Notes: generated from the sequence alone by a model not told the origin. A stretch of 64,000 nt of DNA from Gemmataceae bacterium (GCA_019752375.1 JAIEMG010000008.1:1-64000); one strand, 5' to 3'; positions 17,387 to 26,563 are shown, counted from the stretch's first letter. A program made the numbers and translations.

Positions 17387-17989
17387 CGGGTGAGTTCTCG
17401 CGAGGGTCATCGACAGTGGAAGAGGCACGATGCCGGACGCATGATAACGGCGCGCCCGGCGGGAGGAAATGAATTTGCGGCAGCCTCGAGCCGCGAACTC
17501 GGGTCGAGGAACTGTATCGACTCGGTCGTTCGAGGCCCTGTCGTTTCGTGGACCGCCTATCGCGGCCCGGATCATATCTGAGAGTCTGTCCAATAAGGGG
17601 CAGGCACGCTCCATAGCCCCCGATTTCACGGAGGTTGCGGCCGGCACAGCCGGCCCTACAGGAAACGAGGCCGGTTGCGACGAAATTTTCCGGTCGTAGC
17701 CGAGGCTGCCCTCCGATTTCAGCCTCACGCCCGGCGGACTCCACAATCTAGTCCATGCCGCGGCAACTCACGACCGGATGTCATCAGGTTAACCGCGCGC
17801 CGCCCACCGCGCCGGAACTCGGCCCGGTGCTGAACCTGCCCATGCGAGGAAGTTGTTCGGCCGTCGGCGGGCGACAATTTGCCAAGGTGCTTGCATTGTC
17901 GGGTTTGCAGCGTTTAGTCTACAACGACCGGGCGCGACTCCCGAAACGGCCCGTGGATAGGCAAATCCCACCACGATGAAGGACTGGAC
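17387..17989. other. Intergenic with a decayed repeat element
   Basis: This gap of about 600 bp between divergent genes has no supportable gene. From about 17607 it holds a degraded relative of the MITE at 23900: GCTCCATAGC, then CCCGATTTCACGGAGG, then one GGCCGGC arm (17633-17660). The right half is not preserved. Confidence 0.5.
17633..17660. repeat. GGCCGGC-family repeat, single arm
   Basis: This is a half copy of the arm seen at 23930 and 62897, including the flanking GGTTGCGGCC. The opposite arm is missing; in its place the sequence reads AGGCCGGTTGCGACG. Confidence 0.6.
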
Positions 17990-19300
17990 ATGAAACTTCG
18001 CGCATTCGACTGGTGCCTGACAACATCCATCTTGCTAGCCAGCACTGCCTCAGCGCTGGCCGAGAACTGGCCGCAATGGCGCGGACCCAGCGGTAACAGC
18101 ATCAGCAGTGAAACGAAGTTGCCCACGGAGTTTGGGCCGAGCAAGAACCTGGCCTGGAAGGTGGCACTGCCCGGGATGGGCGGCTCCACCCCGATTATCT
18201 GGGACCAGCGGCTCTTCCTGACCGCGCAGGACGGCGACGACCTGGTGGTGCTTTGCTTCGATCTCACGGGCAAGCAACTCTGGAAAACCAAGGTCGGCGG
18301 CGGCAAGAAGAACTTCCGCAAGGATGAGGGCAACCAGGCATCACCATCGCCCTGCACGGATGGCAAGCACGTGTTCGCCTTTTTCGGTACGGGCGATTTC
18401 GCCTGCTGCGACTTCGAAGGGCGCGTTGTCTGGAACTTCAATGCCCAGGATCGCTACGGCAAGTTTGACATCCTGCACGGCATGCACGTCACGCCCTTGC
18501 TGGACGGCGACCGGCTCTACCTGTCGTTGCTGCACGCTGCCAGTGCGTGGGTCGTGGCCCTGGACAAGGCCACGGGCAAGGACGTCTGGAAGGTCGCTCG
18601 GCCCACCGACGGCAACTTCGAGGGGACGCATTCCTACGCTTCCCCGACCATGTACCGTAAAGGCGACACGGCCTACGTGGTGGTGCATGGCGCCGATTAC
18701 ACCACCGCTCACAATCTGAAGGACGGCAGCGAATTCTGGCGGCTGGGAGATCTCAATTCCAAGACGAAATACGATTCCACATTTCGCATGGTCGCCAGTC
18801 CGACGGTGACGTCCGACCTCATCCTCATCCCCACTTGCAAGTCGGGGCCGTTCGTCGCTCTCAAACCCGACGGGAAAGGGGTCATCAAGGCGGGCAGTCC
18901 GTTCGAGCAGTGGCGAATTCCCGGAGGCGGTGGGGACGTCCCGAACCGGACGCCGGATGTGCCTTGCCCGTTGATCCACGACGGGTTGGTCTATCTGGTC
19001 CGCGAGTACGCTCGCGATACGGGCGCCCTTTTCTGTGTCGATCTGAAGACGGGGAAGGAAGTCTATCACCAGAAACTCCCGCCGGTGCGCTACCGCGCCA
19101 CCCCCGTTCTCGCCGACGGGAAGATCTATCTCGTGGCCCGGGACGGCGTGGTCACCGTCATTCAGCCGGGGCGCGAGTTCAAAATCCTGGCGACCAACAA
19201 GATGGGCGATGAGATCGCCGCTTCTCCCGCCATTTCCCAGGGCCGAATCTACTTGCGCGGGTATCAGGCCCTTTATGCCCTCAGCGAGGGGGGCAAGTAG
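17990..19300 (+). CDS. Secreted PQQ-like beta-propeller protein
   Basis: The protein has 436 residues, with a signal peptide (to about ASALAENW) and repeated propeller blades of the PQQ/BamB-like kind. Examples are WPQWRGPSGNSIS, GKQLWKTKVGG, GKDVWKVARPTDG and VALDKATG. Such WPQWRG proteins are abundant in planctomycetes and bacteroidetes. They may be scaffolds or dehydrogenase-like proteins. No catalytic motif can be identified. It is a single gene that ends before the hairpin at 19381. Confidence 0.88.
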   Translation: MKLRAFDWCLTTSILLASTASALAENWPQWRGPSGNSISSETKLPTEFGPSKNLAWKVALPGMGGSTPIIWDQRLFLTAQDGDDLVVLCFDLTGKQLWKTKVGGGKKNFRKDEGNQASPSPCTDGKHVFAFFGTGDFACCDFEGRVVWNFNAQDRYGKFDILHGMHVTPLLDGDRLYLSLLHAASAWVVALDKATGKDVWKVARPTDGNFEGTHSYASPTMYRKGDTAYVVVHGADYTTAHNLKDGSEFWRLGDLNSKTKYDSTFRMVASPTVTSDLILIPTCKSGPFVALKPDGKGVIKAGSPFEQWRIPGGGGDVPNRTPDVPCPLIHDGLVYLVREYARDTGALFCVDLKTGKEVYHQKLPPVRYRATPVLADGKIYLVARDGVVTVIQPGREFKILATNKMGDEIAASPAISQGRIYLRGYQALYALSEGGK

Positions 19301-19380
19301 CTTGAGACACGACATGCCCCAACGCGCCGGACTCTGGATCTGGAGATAGTGGGTTCAAGACCGGCACTTGCTTTTTCGAC

Positions 19381-19410
19381 GCGAAAGGCCGAGAGTTCTC
19401 GGCCTTTCGC
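19381..19410. terminator. Hairpin between convergent genes
   Basis: A perfect 13-bp inverted repeat (GCGAAAGGCCGAG and complement) has a 4-nt loop. It lies between the convergent propeller and epimerase genes. The only T-run is on the wrong side for a classical terminator of the plus-strand gene, so the terminator role is likely but not certain. Confidence 0.45.
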
Positions 19411-19480
19411 AATGGGTGCCAGCATCGCGGCGGTACGAATTTTCCGCGGGCCGTGAAATCTCGAAATGATGGTGGCAGAC

Positions 19481-20500
19481 TCACTTGGCAGGCACCGCTG
19501 CCCGCAGTCCGATCAGCCAGCCCATCTGGCGAAACCAGTCCACCGCATCCGTCAGTGAGTGACTGACTGGCCGAGGCTGGAGCCGAAGCTCCTGCAAGCT
19601 GCGCTGCGCGTCGAAGTGCATGCGGCGCCGGGTCAGCTTGACGCCGGTCACCGTGGCGGCCGGCGAGCGGTGCGTGACCACGTCGGCCACGAACTCGCTG
19701 ACATACGCGGCGGCCAGGGCGACGCCATAGGGCACGCGCCAGCGCGGTTCGGGCAACCCGGTCAATCGCGCCAGCAGGCGAAACACCTCGCGAATGGAGA
19801 GGTTCTCGTGGCCGAGCAGGTAGCGGCGTCCGGTGCGGCCATGCTCGAGGGCGCGGATCATGCCGGCAGCCACGTCGCGCACGTCGATGAGGTTCAGCTC
19901 GGCATCGAGGTACTCGTTGCGCTTGCCGCGGCAGAAGTCGAGCATCATTTGCGTCGGCGGCGACCGGCCCAGGTCGCCGGGACCGACCGGCAGCGTCGGA
20001 TTGACGATGACAATCGGCGCGCCGCCGCGCGCCAGCCGAAACGCATACCGCTCGGCAAGGAACTTCGACCGGCAATAGGGACCGATGACGTCTGCCGTCG
20101 TGACCTGCTGATCCTCGGCGATGGGCGAAGTCTGCCGTGTCCGCGTCAGGATGCTCTCGGTGCTGGTGTGCAGAACGCGCTCGGCGCCCGCTTCGAGTGC
20201 GGTCTCAAGGACATGAACGGTGCCGAGGTAGTTCACCTGCCGAAAGTGCCCGCGCCGCTGCGCCCATAGGTGCGGATTCGCAGCCAGGTGATACACGTAC
20301 CGGCATCCGCGCATCGCTCGCAGGACCGCGTCGCGATCGCGAATGTCGGCGTGGATGACTTCGACGTCGTCCAGCGGCAGGTGCCCAAGCGGAGCACGCG
20401 GTCGTTCGAGGACGCGCACCGATTCACCACGGTCGAGCAGGTGCCGGACGAGATGGCTGCCGATGAAGCCGGCGCCGCCGGTGACGAGGGTTATTGACAT
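19481..20500 (-). CDS. hpnA: NAD-dependent epimerase/dehydratase, HpnA-like
   Basis: The protein has 339 residues. It begins with the extended-SDR nucleotide site VTGGAGFIGSHLVRHLL, and YCRSKFLAE holds the catalytic Tyr-x3-Lys. The stretches VNPTLPVGPGDLG, YLDAELNLIDVRDVAAGM and RYLLGHENLSIREVFRLLA match the hopanoid-associated sugar epimerase HpnA rather than general epimerases. HpnA has been linked to modification of hopanoid side chains. No squalene-hopene cyclase is in the window, so the hopanoid role rests on family resemblance only. The start is the Met preceding SITLVTGG at 20500. Confidence 0.7.
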   Translation of the reverse strand: MSITLVTGGAGFIGSHLVRHLLDRGESVRVLERPRAPLGHLPLDDVEVIHADIRDRDAVLRAMRGCRYVYHLAANPHLWAQRRGHFRQVNYLGTVHVLETALEAGAERVLHTSTESILTRTRQTSPIAEDQQVTTADVIGPYCRSKFLAERYAFRLARGGAPIVIVNPTLPVGPGDLGRSPPTQMMLDFCRGKRNEYLDAELNLIDVRDVAAGMIRALEHGRTGRRYLLGHENLSIREVFRLLARLTGLPEPRWRVPYGVALAAAYVSEFVADVVTHRSPAATVTGVKLTRRRMHFDAQRSLQELRLQPRPVSHSLTDAVDWFRQMGWLIGLRAAVPAK

Positions 20501-20528
20501 GAGAAGGCGTCCTTGCCCGATTCGGGCA

Positions 20529-20801
20529 CTACGGGCGAGCGCCGCGTCGGATCGACCAGACGCGTAGCACGTTGACAGTCTGTCCGTCCGACTCGATCCG
20601 GAACACGATGGCGAGAGGAGATTGAAAGAGGATGCGACGACCGTGCGGCCGCGATTCACTCGAGCCGACGGGATCGCGTTCGAGTTGCTGGTCGATCTGG
20701 TCGGTTGCCTTGGTAATCTCGGCGCGAAATGCGGAAGGGGCCTGTGTCCACATGTCGGCCAAGCCGTCCAGAGCCGTGTCTGCCCGGCGAACACGGAACA
20801 T
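20529..20801 (-). CDS. RelE/ParE-family toxin-like protein
   Basis: The protein has 90 residues, beginning MFRVRRADTALDGLADMW. The C-terminal strand block (RRILFQSPLAIVFRIESDG, then VLRVWSIRR) is the pattern of RelE/ParE toxins such as mRNA interferases or gyrase poisons. The upstream gene ends TAATG, so this gene starts inside its stop codon and the two are coupled with the antitoxin first. The usual positively charged C-terminus is present (RRGARP). Which toxin activity applies is unknown. Confidence 0.7.
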   Translation of the reverse strand: MFRVRRADTALDGLADMWTQAPSAFRAEITKATDQIDQQLERDPVGSSESRPHGRRILFQSPLAIVFRIESDGQTVNVLRVWSIRRGARP

Positions 20802-21043
20802 TATTGCTTCTCCAGACTCTTCAAGTGAGCCAGCACCTCGGCGGTCGTATACCACTTATCGGACCGCTCACTTTGCTGCAACTCCTCCTCGGTGTAGGGC
20901 GGTTCGGTAAGGTCCCACTCGGCGGGGTCGAGGACCGGAGTGATCCGAGCCACCACCTTTCCGGCTTCGTCGCACAGTTCCAATGGCTGGCTCAGGTCGG
21001 GCAATTTGCTTCGCAGGACTGCGTCGAGGGTAATTTTCGACAT
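20801..21043 (-). CDS. Antitoxin-like partner of the ParE-like toxin
   Basis: The protein has 80 residues and begins MSKITLDAVLRSKLPDLSQP. The N-terminal part (ELCDEAGKVVARITPVLDP) resembles small antitoxin-like proteins common in cyanobacteria and planctomycetes. The C-terminal half is acidic with an EELQQSE helix that could wrap the toxin. It shares the TAATG junction with the toxin gene. It lies next to a transposase remnant, in keeping with accessory DNA. Confidence 0.65.
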   Translation of the reverse strand: MSKITLDAVLRSKLPDLSQPLELCDEAGKVVARITPVLDPAEWDLTEPPYTEEELQQSERSDKWYTTAEVLAHLKSLEKQ

Positions 21044-21378
21044 GAGAGATGATCCTCCAGGAATTGAATGCGGCCTTCCCTATTAGAGCGAGTCGGGCTG
21101 CTCGAATCAATCGCTGCGGCTTTGCCAAAACACAATCGAGTGCAGGACCTACTTTGCAGCTGTAGGTAGAAAGAGGACGTGATTCGGATAGAATTTCGGG
21201 GACTTTCTCAGGGACCGAGCGAAGCGCGGACAGTTTCGAGTTCGGCGCTGGTAAAGAGCGGCGGAATAACGGTTTGCCGCCGGGATTTTTTTCCCTCAGC
21301 GTCCGCTCCTGAAACTGGGGACGCACGGATGCACGCCGTCGGCGTTGAAGAAGATTGTGCAAGCCGCGGGGCAGGTGA

Positions 21379-21840
21379 AGTCGCACGCCGTTTCGGGACT
21401 GGACGCCGATTGTGGATTTCGTCCATGCGTTGACGTATCTGTACGTGACGGCGACCCTGCTGGCAACCAGCGTGGCCGAGCGCTGGCAATGGTACGTCCC
21501 GTGGATGATGCTGGTGTGGCAGGGCCGGGTCGGCGAAGTGATCGCGGACATGGAGACCCGCCTGCAACGGCTGGAACCCATTCCGGCCGAAGGCCGACTA
21601 CCGCTGTCCCGGCGGGGCCTGCCGGACTCGTCGAGTATGGGGGAGTCGCTGATCAAGGAAATCAACCATCGCGTGAAAGGGACGGAGAAGTTCTGGGACA
21701 ATCCCGAAGGCGCGGAGGCAATCCTGCAAGTGCGCGCGGCCCTGTTGAACGACGACGACCGCCTGGCCGCCCACATCGAGAACCGCCCCGGTGCCACGTT
21801 CCGCCGCCACACGGCCAGGAAGCATCGGCAAGCTGCGTAG
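21379..21840 (+). pseudogene. ISKra4-type transposase remnant (C-terminal part)
   Basis: The frame reads PIVDFVHALTYLYVTATLL, then LVWQGRVGEVIADM and INHRVKGTEKFW, then EGAEAILQVRAALLNDD. This is the C-terminal signature of ISKra4-family transposases. An in-frame TGA at 21376 closes the frame, and upstream sequence (about 21220-21375) matches only in pieces and other frames. The N-terminal two thirds and terminal repeats are missing, so the element is dead. The gap from 21044 to here holds no other gene. Confidence 0.75.
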
Positions 21841-21913
21841 GCGTCACGAAATCGCAGATTGGGTCCTGCACTCTCGGCTTTTGTCTCGTCGGGACAGGGG
21901 TTTCGGAAACGGC

Positions 21914-22510
21914 ATGCGGTCCCTGGAATCGATCGATCAGGGTGTCTGGAACGGGATTCAGGCGCGACGAACGCCGTGGATCGATGCCGCATCGTTGACC
22001 GTGAGCCGCATCGGCTGGTGGCCGGTCCTCCTGGGCATCGTCCTGCTGGCCGCGTTTTGGCTCTGTCTGAAACGTCGCTTCTTCCCTGCTGGACTGGTGT
22101 TCGGGAGTTTCGTCGGGGCCGTGCTTCTGACGGCGGCAATGGCAGCGCTGATCCCGCGCGAACCGCCGGAAAATGTTGTCTATCCCTTGGAACACGTCGC
22201 GGGGAACTCAAGTTTCCCCAGCCCGGAGACGCTCGCCGCCACCGCAACCTTCCTGGCACTGGCCTTGGTGATGGGAACGATGCTTCCGGGCCGATGGCGC
22301 ATCGTCGCTTTTGGGGCGGCGCTGGTGCTCGCCGGCTTGGTGGGGCTGAGCCGACTGTTCATTGGCGTGTGTTACCCTTCGGACGTCATTGCCGGCTGGG
22401 TGGCGGGTCTGGCGTGGGCGCTGGTCTGCTTCGAGGTGCAGCAACGCGCCGCGTCATGGCCGTCTTCGATCGGCGCGCCCGAGCGGTTCGATGGCGGGGC
22501 ACGTTTCTAG
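21914..22510 (+). CDS. PAP2-like membrane protein lacking catalytic histidines
   Basis: The protein has 198 residues and about five hydrophobic segments. It follows the PAP2 phosphatase layout: a short N-terminal part, a helix, a loop with LIPREPP, then SSFPSPETLAA, and later LSRLFIGVCYPSDVIAGW. In active PAP2 enzymes these motifs read SFPSGH and SR-x5-H-x3-D. Here the first His is replaced in SFPSPE and the second is Cys in GVCYPSDV. Both catalytic histidines are therefore missing, and hydrolysis is unlikely. The ATG at 21914 follows the transposase remnant closely. Confidence 0.75.
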   Translation: MRSLESIDQGVWNGIQARRTPWIDAASLTVSRIGWWPVLLGIVLLAAFWLCLKRRFFPAGLVFGSFVGAVLLTAAMAALIPREPPENVVYPLEHVAGNSSFPSPETLAATATFLALALVMGTMLPGRWRIVAFGAALVLAGLVGLSRLFIGVCYPSDVIAGWVAGLAWALVCFEVQQRAASWPSSIGAPERFDGGARF

Positions 22511-23207
22511 CTAGGCGCTCCGCAAGTGTTCAGTTCCCCATGCTTCCCAGTGCAACTCATTACAGCATTGGGATTGCGGTGTGACAATGAAAGGCCCCCG
22601 TATCGCCATCATTGAGTGTTGGGCGTCGTCCCCGCCTGCCCGCCAAATGAAAAGCTCCGCCGGCAGTGTGCGCTGGCAATGCCCGATTACCAGAGCAACA
22701 CAAACCGACGGAGCATGACGCAGGTGGACGGCGCCCTGCGATAGAATTGCCACCATCCAAGGGAGTTAACGGATTGGCGCGGCCAAGCGGACACCAAAAT
22801 TGAAAAAGCGAAGCCATCTGGTCGCCGCTAACTTGACGGATTCCGCGCTTTCGATGCGCGCTATTTTGGCCGTTATTTAGGGACAGCAGATCGGTCCGTG
22901 AAGACTCACCAGCTCGTAGTGTCCGCACCATCGCAAAAAACCACGGTTGGATTCGGAGAGTGGTCGTGATGGCTTGCCAGGCCTATTGCACGTCGCCGTG
23001 GGCGGAGCAGGCGCAGGATCGGATCCATGGTCAATTCGTGCTTCTTGACAGGGTCTTCCTGCTCGAGGAGAATTTCTCATCGCGTCCCCTCTTTCAGACA
23101 GAGCCATCCCATTTACCAGGGAGTTCGCCCGTGCCTGCCCTTTCTCAAAGGATCCCCTGGCTGGAAACCGCCTCTGCCCAAAAAATGGCCCGGTGGAGAT
23201 GCCGCCG
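22511..23207. other. Intergenic, no gene recognised
   Basis: This is a stretch of about 700 bp without a protein-like frame on either strand. Its base composition is less GC-rich in parts (for example around 22790-22880) than in the neighbouring genes. It lies in the accessory zone between the PAP2-like gene and the DUF3592-like gene. No tRNA or clear repeat was found. Confidence 0.4.
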
Positions 23208-23786
23208 ATGTCGAAGATCAGGTGCGTCCATTGCGGCTCCGAAAACGATCCAAATGAATGCGCTGGCTATTGCGACGAATGCGGAAAGAAACTCGGAACC
23301 GTCCACTATCGCCCATCACTCTCGAGTCCCGTGTCATCCGCCAAGACTGGGAAGGGGAGGGGCAGAAACATATTATGGCTCTTCTTTATCATTCTGCCCC
23401 TCGTTGGGATCGCCGTCGGTATTTGGATGACGACCAACCACGTGTCATTCGCGGCTCAGGCAAGCCGAGCGGATGGCGTCGTCGTGCACAGCTTCCAACC
23501 GACGCGACGCTCGCTCCATCAGGTAACTGTCCGGTTCGTGGCGAACAATAGGTCCATCGAGTTTACGGACCATGTCTATACTTCACACAGCCCTGGTGAT
23601 CGACTTGCGGTTCTCTATCGTCCGGAAAATCCGGAACAAGCGCGGATCAAGTACGATGGTCTCTGGGAGGAGTATAAGCTCTCCTTCATGAGTATCGGCG
23701 GTGGCATTCTATTCTTGCTCGTGATTCTGAATTACTGGCGCAAGGACGTATCCCAGGAGTCGGAGGAGGGTGAAATGCTTCCATAG
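23208..23786 (+). CDS. Membrane protein with zinc ribbon and DUF3592-like domain
   Basis: The protein has 192 residues. It starts MSKIRCVHCGSEND, and CVHC and CDEC form a zinc-ribbon pair within the first 30 residues. Two membrane helices (ILWLFFIILPLVGIAVGIW and SIGGGILFLLVILNYW) flank a loop with TVRFVANNRSIEFTDHVYTS and GDRLAVLYRPENPEQARI. That loop is the DUF3592 pattern. Function is unknown. The start is chosen from GGTGGAG upstream of the ATG at 23208. GC content is lower than in neighbours, which hints at transfer. Confidence 0.7.
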   Translation: MSKIRCVHCGSENDPNECAGYCDECGKKLGTVHYRPSLSSPVSSAKTGKGRGRNILWLFFIILPLVGIAVGIWMTTNHVSFAAQASRADGVVVHSFQPTRRSLHQVTVRFVANNRSIEFTDHVYTSHSPGDRLAVLYRPENPEQARIKYDGLWEEYKLSFMSIGGGILFLLVILNYWRKDVSQESEEGEMLP

Positions 23787-23899
23787 GACTGGGGCTGCTT
23801 GAACTTGGAGCATCCCGGCATCGCCCCAGTCTGCAACCTGGACTGCTTGCCCGCCCTCCGCGATTGCCGAGACCGAGGGACCATGGACGGCGTCGGGAT

Positions 23900-24031
23900 T
23901 GCTCTGTAGAAAACCCCGATTTCGCGGAGGTTGCGGCCGGCACGGCCGGCCCTACAGGCCTACGTTTTTGTAGGGCCGGCTGTGCCGGCCACAACCGTAC
24001 GGTGCCTCAAAGCCTGGTTTTCTACAGAGCA
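23900..24031. mobile_element. MITE, 132 bp, 16-bp TIRs, 9-bp target duplication
   Basis: Terminal inverted repeats TGCTCTGTAGAAAACC (23900-23915) and its exact complement (24016-24031) enclose an inner GGCCGGC-family hairpin. The 9-bp sequence CGTCGGGAT flanks the element on both sides (23891-23899 and 24032-24040). There is no coding capacity, so it must have been moved by a transposase supplied elsewhere. Confidence 0.85.
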
Positions 24032-24040
24032 CGTCGGGAT

Positions 24041-24442
24041 CTGTTAGGGCGCCATTTTCGATCTGGAAGTTTGAAACGCCGCACCGTTCGGTTTTTCCGT
24101 TCCAGCCATCCGCCCGGCGACGGCCGGCACGATTCTGTCTCACATTGGCCGCGTTTGTCGATGAGGCAGTACAACGAGTGTGCCGCCGTCCCGGCACTTC
24201 TGCTTCGCTCGTTTCAATTAATTACCCGGACAACGGCCGTTCTGCCATCACAGCCACGTGAATCTGGAGTGAGGGGACGAGGTCCTTCCCCTCGGGACGC
24301 CCACGGTGATGGTCGCATTGCAGAATTCGATGTCGTTGGGAACCCGCACGGGCCGCGAATTGCAATAGATGTGCCGACAGAATTCCCAAGGGCGCTGGCA
24401 ACGAATCGCTGGAAGAGTTCGTTCGGAACGAAGTGCACGGAG
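24041..24442. other. Intergenic, no gene recognised
   Basis: About 400 bp lie between the MITE and the end of the hybrid kinase gene. Composition is mixed, with an AT-rich patch near 24215 (TTTCAATTAATTACC). No protein-like frame or clear hairpin was seen. Confidence 0.4.
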
Positions 24443-26557
24443 TTAGTGGACCGCAGGACTCTTGGTGAGCGTCGACAAGAGGGAGCGCAATTCATCCAGA
24501 TCAATTGGCTTGACCAAATGAGCATCGAATCCGGCTTCCTCCGATCGCTGTCGGTCGCTGTCTTGGCCGTAGCCAGTGATCGCTGCAATAAGCGCGTGCT
24601 TGAGACCGGGGTCTTGACGAAGCTGGCGCGCGACCTCGATGCCGCTCATGCCCGGCAAGCCAATATCCAGCAGGACCACCTCCGGCTGAAAAGCCTGGGC
24701 GAGCCGTATGGCCGAATTGCCGTCGTGCGCCATCCGCACATCGTGCCCGGATAGTTTTAGCACCATGGCGAGCGTTTCCGCGGAATCTTCGTTGTCGTCC
24801 ACCACGAGGACTCGACGGTTGGATTTCCATGATAGAGGTGCACCATTCGGCATGAGCCGGCTTGTTTCCGGCTGCTCGACCGGCAATGCGGGCAGTCGAA
24901 CGACAAACTCGCTGCCGTGGCCAGGACCGGCACTGAGCGCCTCGACCGAGCCGCCGTGAAGACTGACCAGGCTACGGACCAGCGTCAAACCGATGCCCAA
25001 GCCACCCTCGGAGCGGTCCAAGGAGCGGTCCGCCTGCATGAACAGGTCGAAGACATAGGGGAGCATGTCCGCCGGGATTCCGACCCCGGTGTCTCGAACA
25101 CGAATAACGATTTCGCCCGCCTCACGACAACAACTCAGCCAAATTGTCCCGCTTTCAGGGGTATACTTGGCGGCGTTGTTGAGGAGGTTTCCAAGTACTT
25201 GGCCGAGCCGTGTGGAGTCCGCTTCGAGCCACAGCGGATCCGCGGGCAATGCAAGACGAAGCTCATGTTTGCGCGCGTCGATCAGGGGCCGACTGGTCTC
25301 GACGGCACGGGCGATTACGGACGCCAATTCAACGCGTTCCTTGTGGAAGTTGATCTTGCCTCGCGTGATCCGCGACACGTCGAGAAGATCGTCCACCAGC
25401 CGTGTCAGCTGCGCGACCTGCCGCACAATCACCTCACGTGCCCATCGGTGTTCTGGCTCCGTGGCCCCGGCAAAATGCAGGACGGCCATCGCATTGCGGA
25501 TTGGGGCGAGTGGGTTCCGCAACTCATGCGCCAGCATCGCCAGGAATTCGTCCTTGCGTTTGTCCGCGACGGCCAGCGACTCGGCACGGCTGCGCAATTC
25601 GCGCTCCAGGCGCTTGCGTTCGGCCGCCATGCCCAGCACATTGGCAAAAGCCTGAAGAAATTGAACGTCGTCGGAGGTGAACTCGCGTCCCTCAACCGAA
25701 TAGACACCGAATACGCCCAGCGAATTACCGCTGTCCGACACCTTGGCCACGACTCCGCTGCGAATGCCGACAGTCTTGAGATTGGTCTGCGGCTCAAAGC
25801 GCGCTTCGCTGATGAAGTCCAGAATGACGACAGGTTCGGAGGCGCGCAGCACATACTCTGCCTGGGAACCTGGATCGACGGCGATGTCTGTCACGGTCAC
25901 GAAGCCTGACATCCCGGCTTGCGCCTGGAGGGCGAGTCGGCCGCGAGCAAGCAGTTCCCGCAGTTCGCCGTAGTCCGCGCCAAGCGCCTTTACGGCGAGC
26001 TTCACGGCTTCGTTCGCCAAGACGGAGAATTCAGCACCGCCCAGTGCCATCTGACTCAGGTCGGCGACCGCGGTCTGCTGTCGGGCGCGTGTCCTTAATT
26101 CGGTCTCGGCGCCTACCCGCTCCGTCACATCCTCGATCAACGTGATGGTGCCGGCGACGCCCTCCTCGCTTGTGATCGGTACGATCCGCACGCTCTGGTG
26201 CATCGTTGGCGCGTCGCCGCTGCTCGACGGCAACGCGATCAGATGCCCGTGCAAGCGCTGGGAAAGCACAATGGTTTGGCCTGTCAGCGCCTGCCGATAG
26301 CATTGCTCCAAACGTCCAGTGACCAATTCCGGGAACAATTCCAGGAGGTTGCGGCCAATGACCTGTTCGGCACGGAGACCGCTGTTGATTTCCAACCAGC
26401 GGCTCCAGCCAGTAATGGTCATCCGCGCGTCCGTCGTCAGAATGCCCCAGTCGGTGACCTGGTGCAGTCCGCGCAGGATCGCCTCGGTCAGTGCCAGCGG
26501 TTCACCCTCGATCGATTGGCCCATGGGTACCCCGCAAACTGTGGGCGCAAATGACAT
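24443..26557 (-). CDS. Hybrid sensor histidine kinase (PAS-GAF-HisKA-HATPase-REC)
   Basis: The protein has 704 residues without membrane segments. It has a PAS domain at about 25-150, a GAF domain at about 165-315 and a HisKA domain with H344 in MLAHELRNPLAP. The ATPase region contains GNLLNNAAKYTPES and GGLGIGLTLVRSL. A C-terminal receiver carries VLVVDDNEDS and LLDIGLPGMSG. It is the last gene of the chemosensory operon, starting 6 bp after cheC. It could link cytosolic redox or ligand sensing to that pathway, or be a co-transcribed neighbour. Met1 lacks a ribosome site, which fits translational coupling. Confidence 0.9.
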   Translation of the reverse strand: MSFAPTVCGVPMGQSIEGEPLALTEAILRGLHQVTDWGILTTDARMTITGWSRWLEINSGLRAEQVIGRNLLELFPELVTGRLEQCYRQALTGQTIVLSQRLHGHLIALPSSSGDAPTMHQSVRIVPITSEEGVAGTITLIEDVTERVGAETELRTRARQQTAVADLSQMALGGAEFSVLANEAVKLAVKALGADYGELRELLARGRLALQAQAGMSGFVTVTDIAVDPGSQAEYVLRASEPVVILDFISEARFEPQTNLKTVGIRSGVVAKVSDSGNSLGVFGVYSVEGREFTSDDVQFLQAFANVLGMAAERKRLERELRSRAESLAVADKRKDEFLAMLAHELRNPLAPIRNAMAVLHFAGATEPEHRWAREVIVRQVAQLTRLVDDLLDVSRITRGKINFHKERVELASVIARAVETSRPLIDARKHELRLALPADPLWLEADSTRLGQVLGNLLNNAAKYTPESGTIWLSCCREAGEIVIRVRDTGVGIPADMLPYVFDLFMQADRSLDRSEGGLGIGLTLVRSLVSLHGGSVEALSAGPGHGSEFVVRLPALPVEQPETSRLMPNGAPLSWKSNRRVLVVDDNEDSAETLAMVLKLSGHDVRMAHDGNSAIRLAQAFQPEVVLLDIGLPGMSGIEVARQLRQDPGLKHALIAAITGYGQDSDRQRSEEAGFDAHLVKPIDLDELRSLLSTLTKSPAVH

Positions 26558-26563
26558 CCGTGA

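Noticed and set aside
16094-17581. Plus-strand open frame opposite the SMP-30 family gene
   Set aside because: It is antisense to a clear propeller protein with a leader peptide, and its composition is shadow-like.
19381-19410. Hairpin as a certain intrinsic terminator of the propeller gene
   Set aside because: The T-run is on the left, so the classical arrangement is absent for the plus-strand transcript; listed with low confidence only.
22511-23207. A hidden gene in the 700-bp gap
   Set aside because: Several frames are open for 70-120 codons, but none shows a ribosome site, family motif or protein-like composition.
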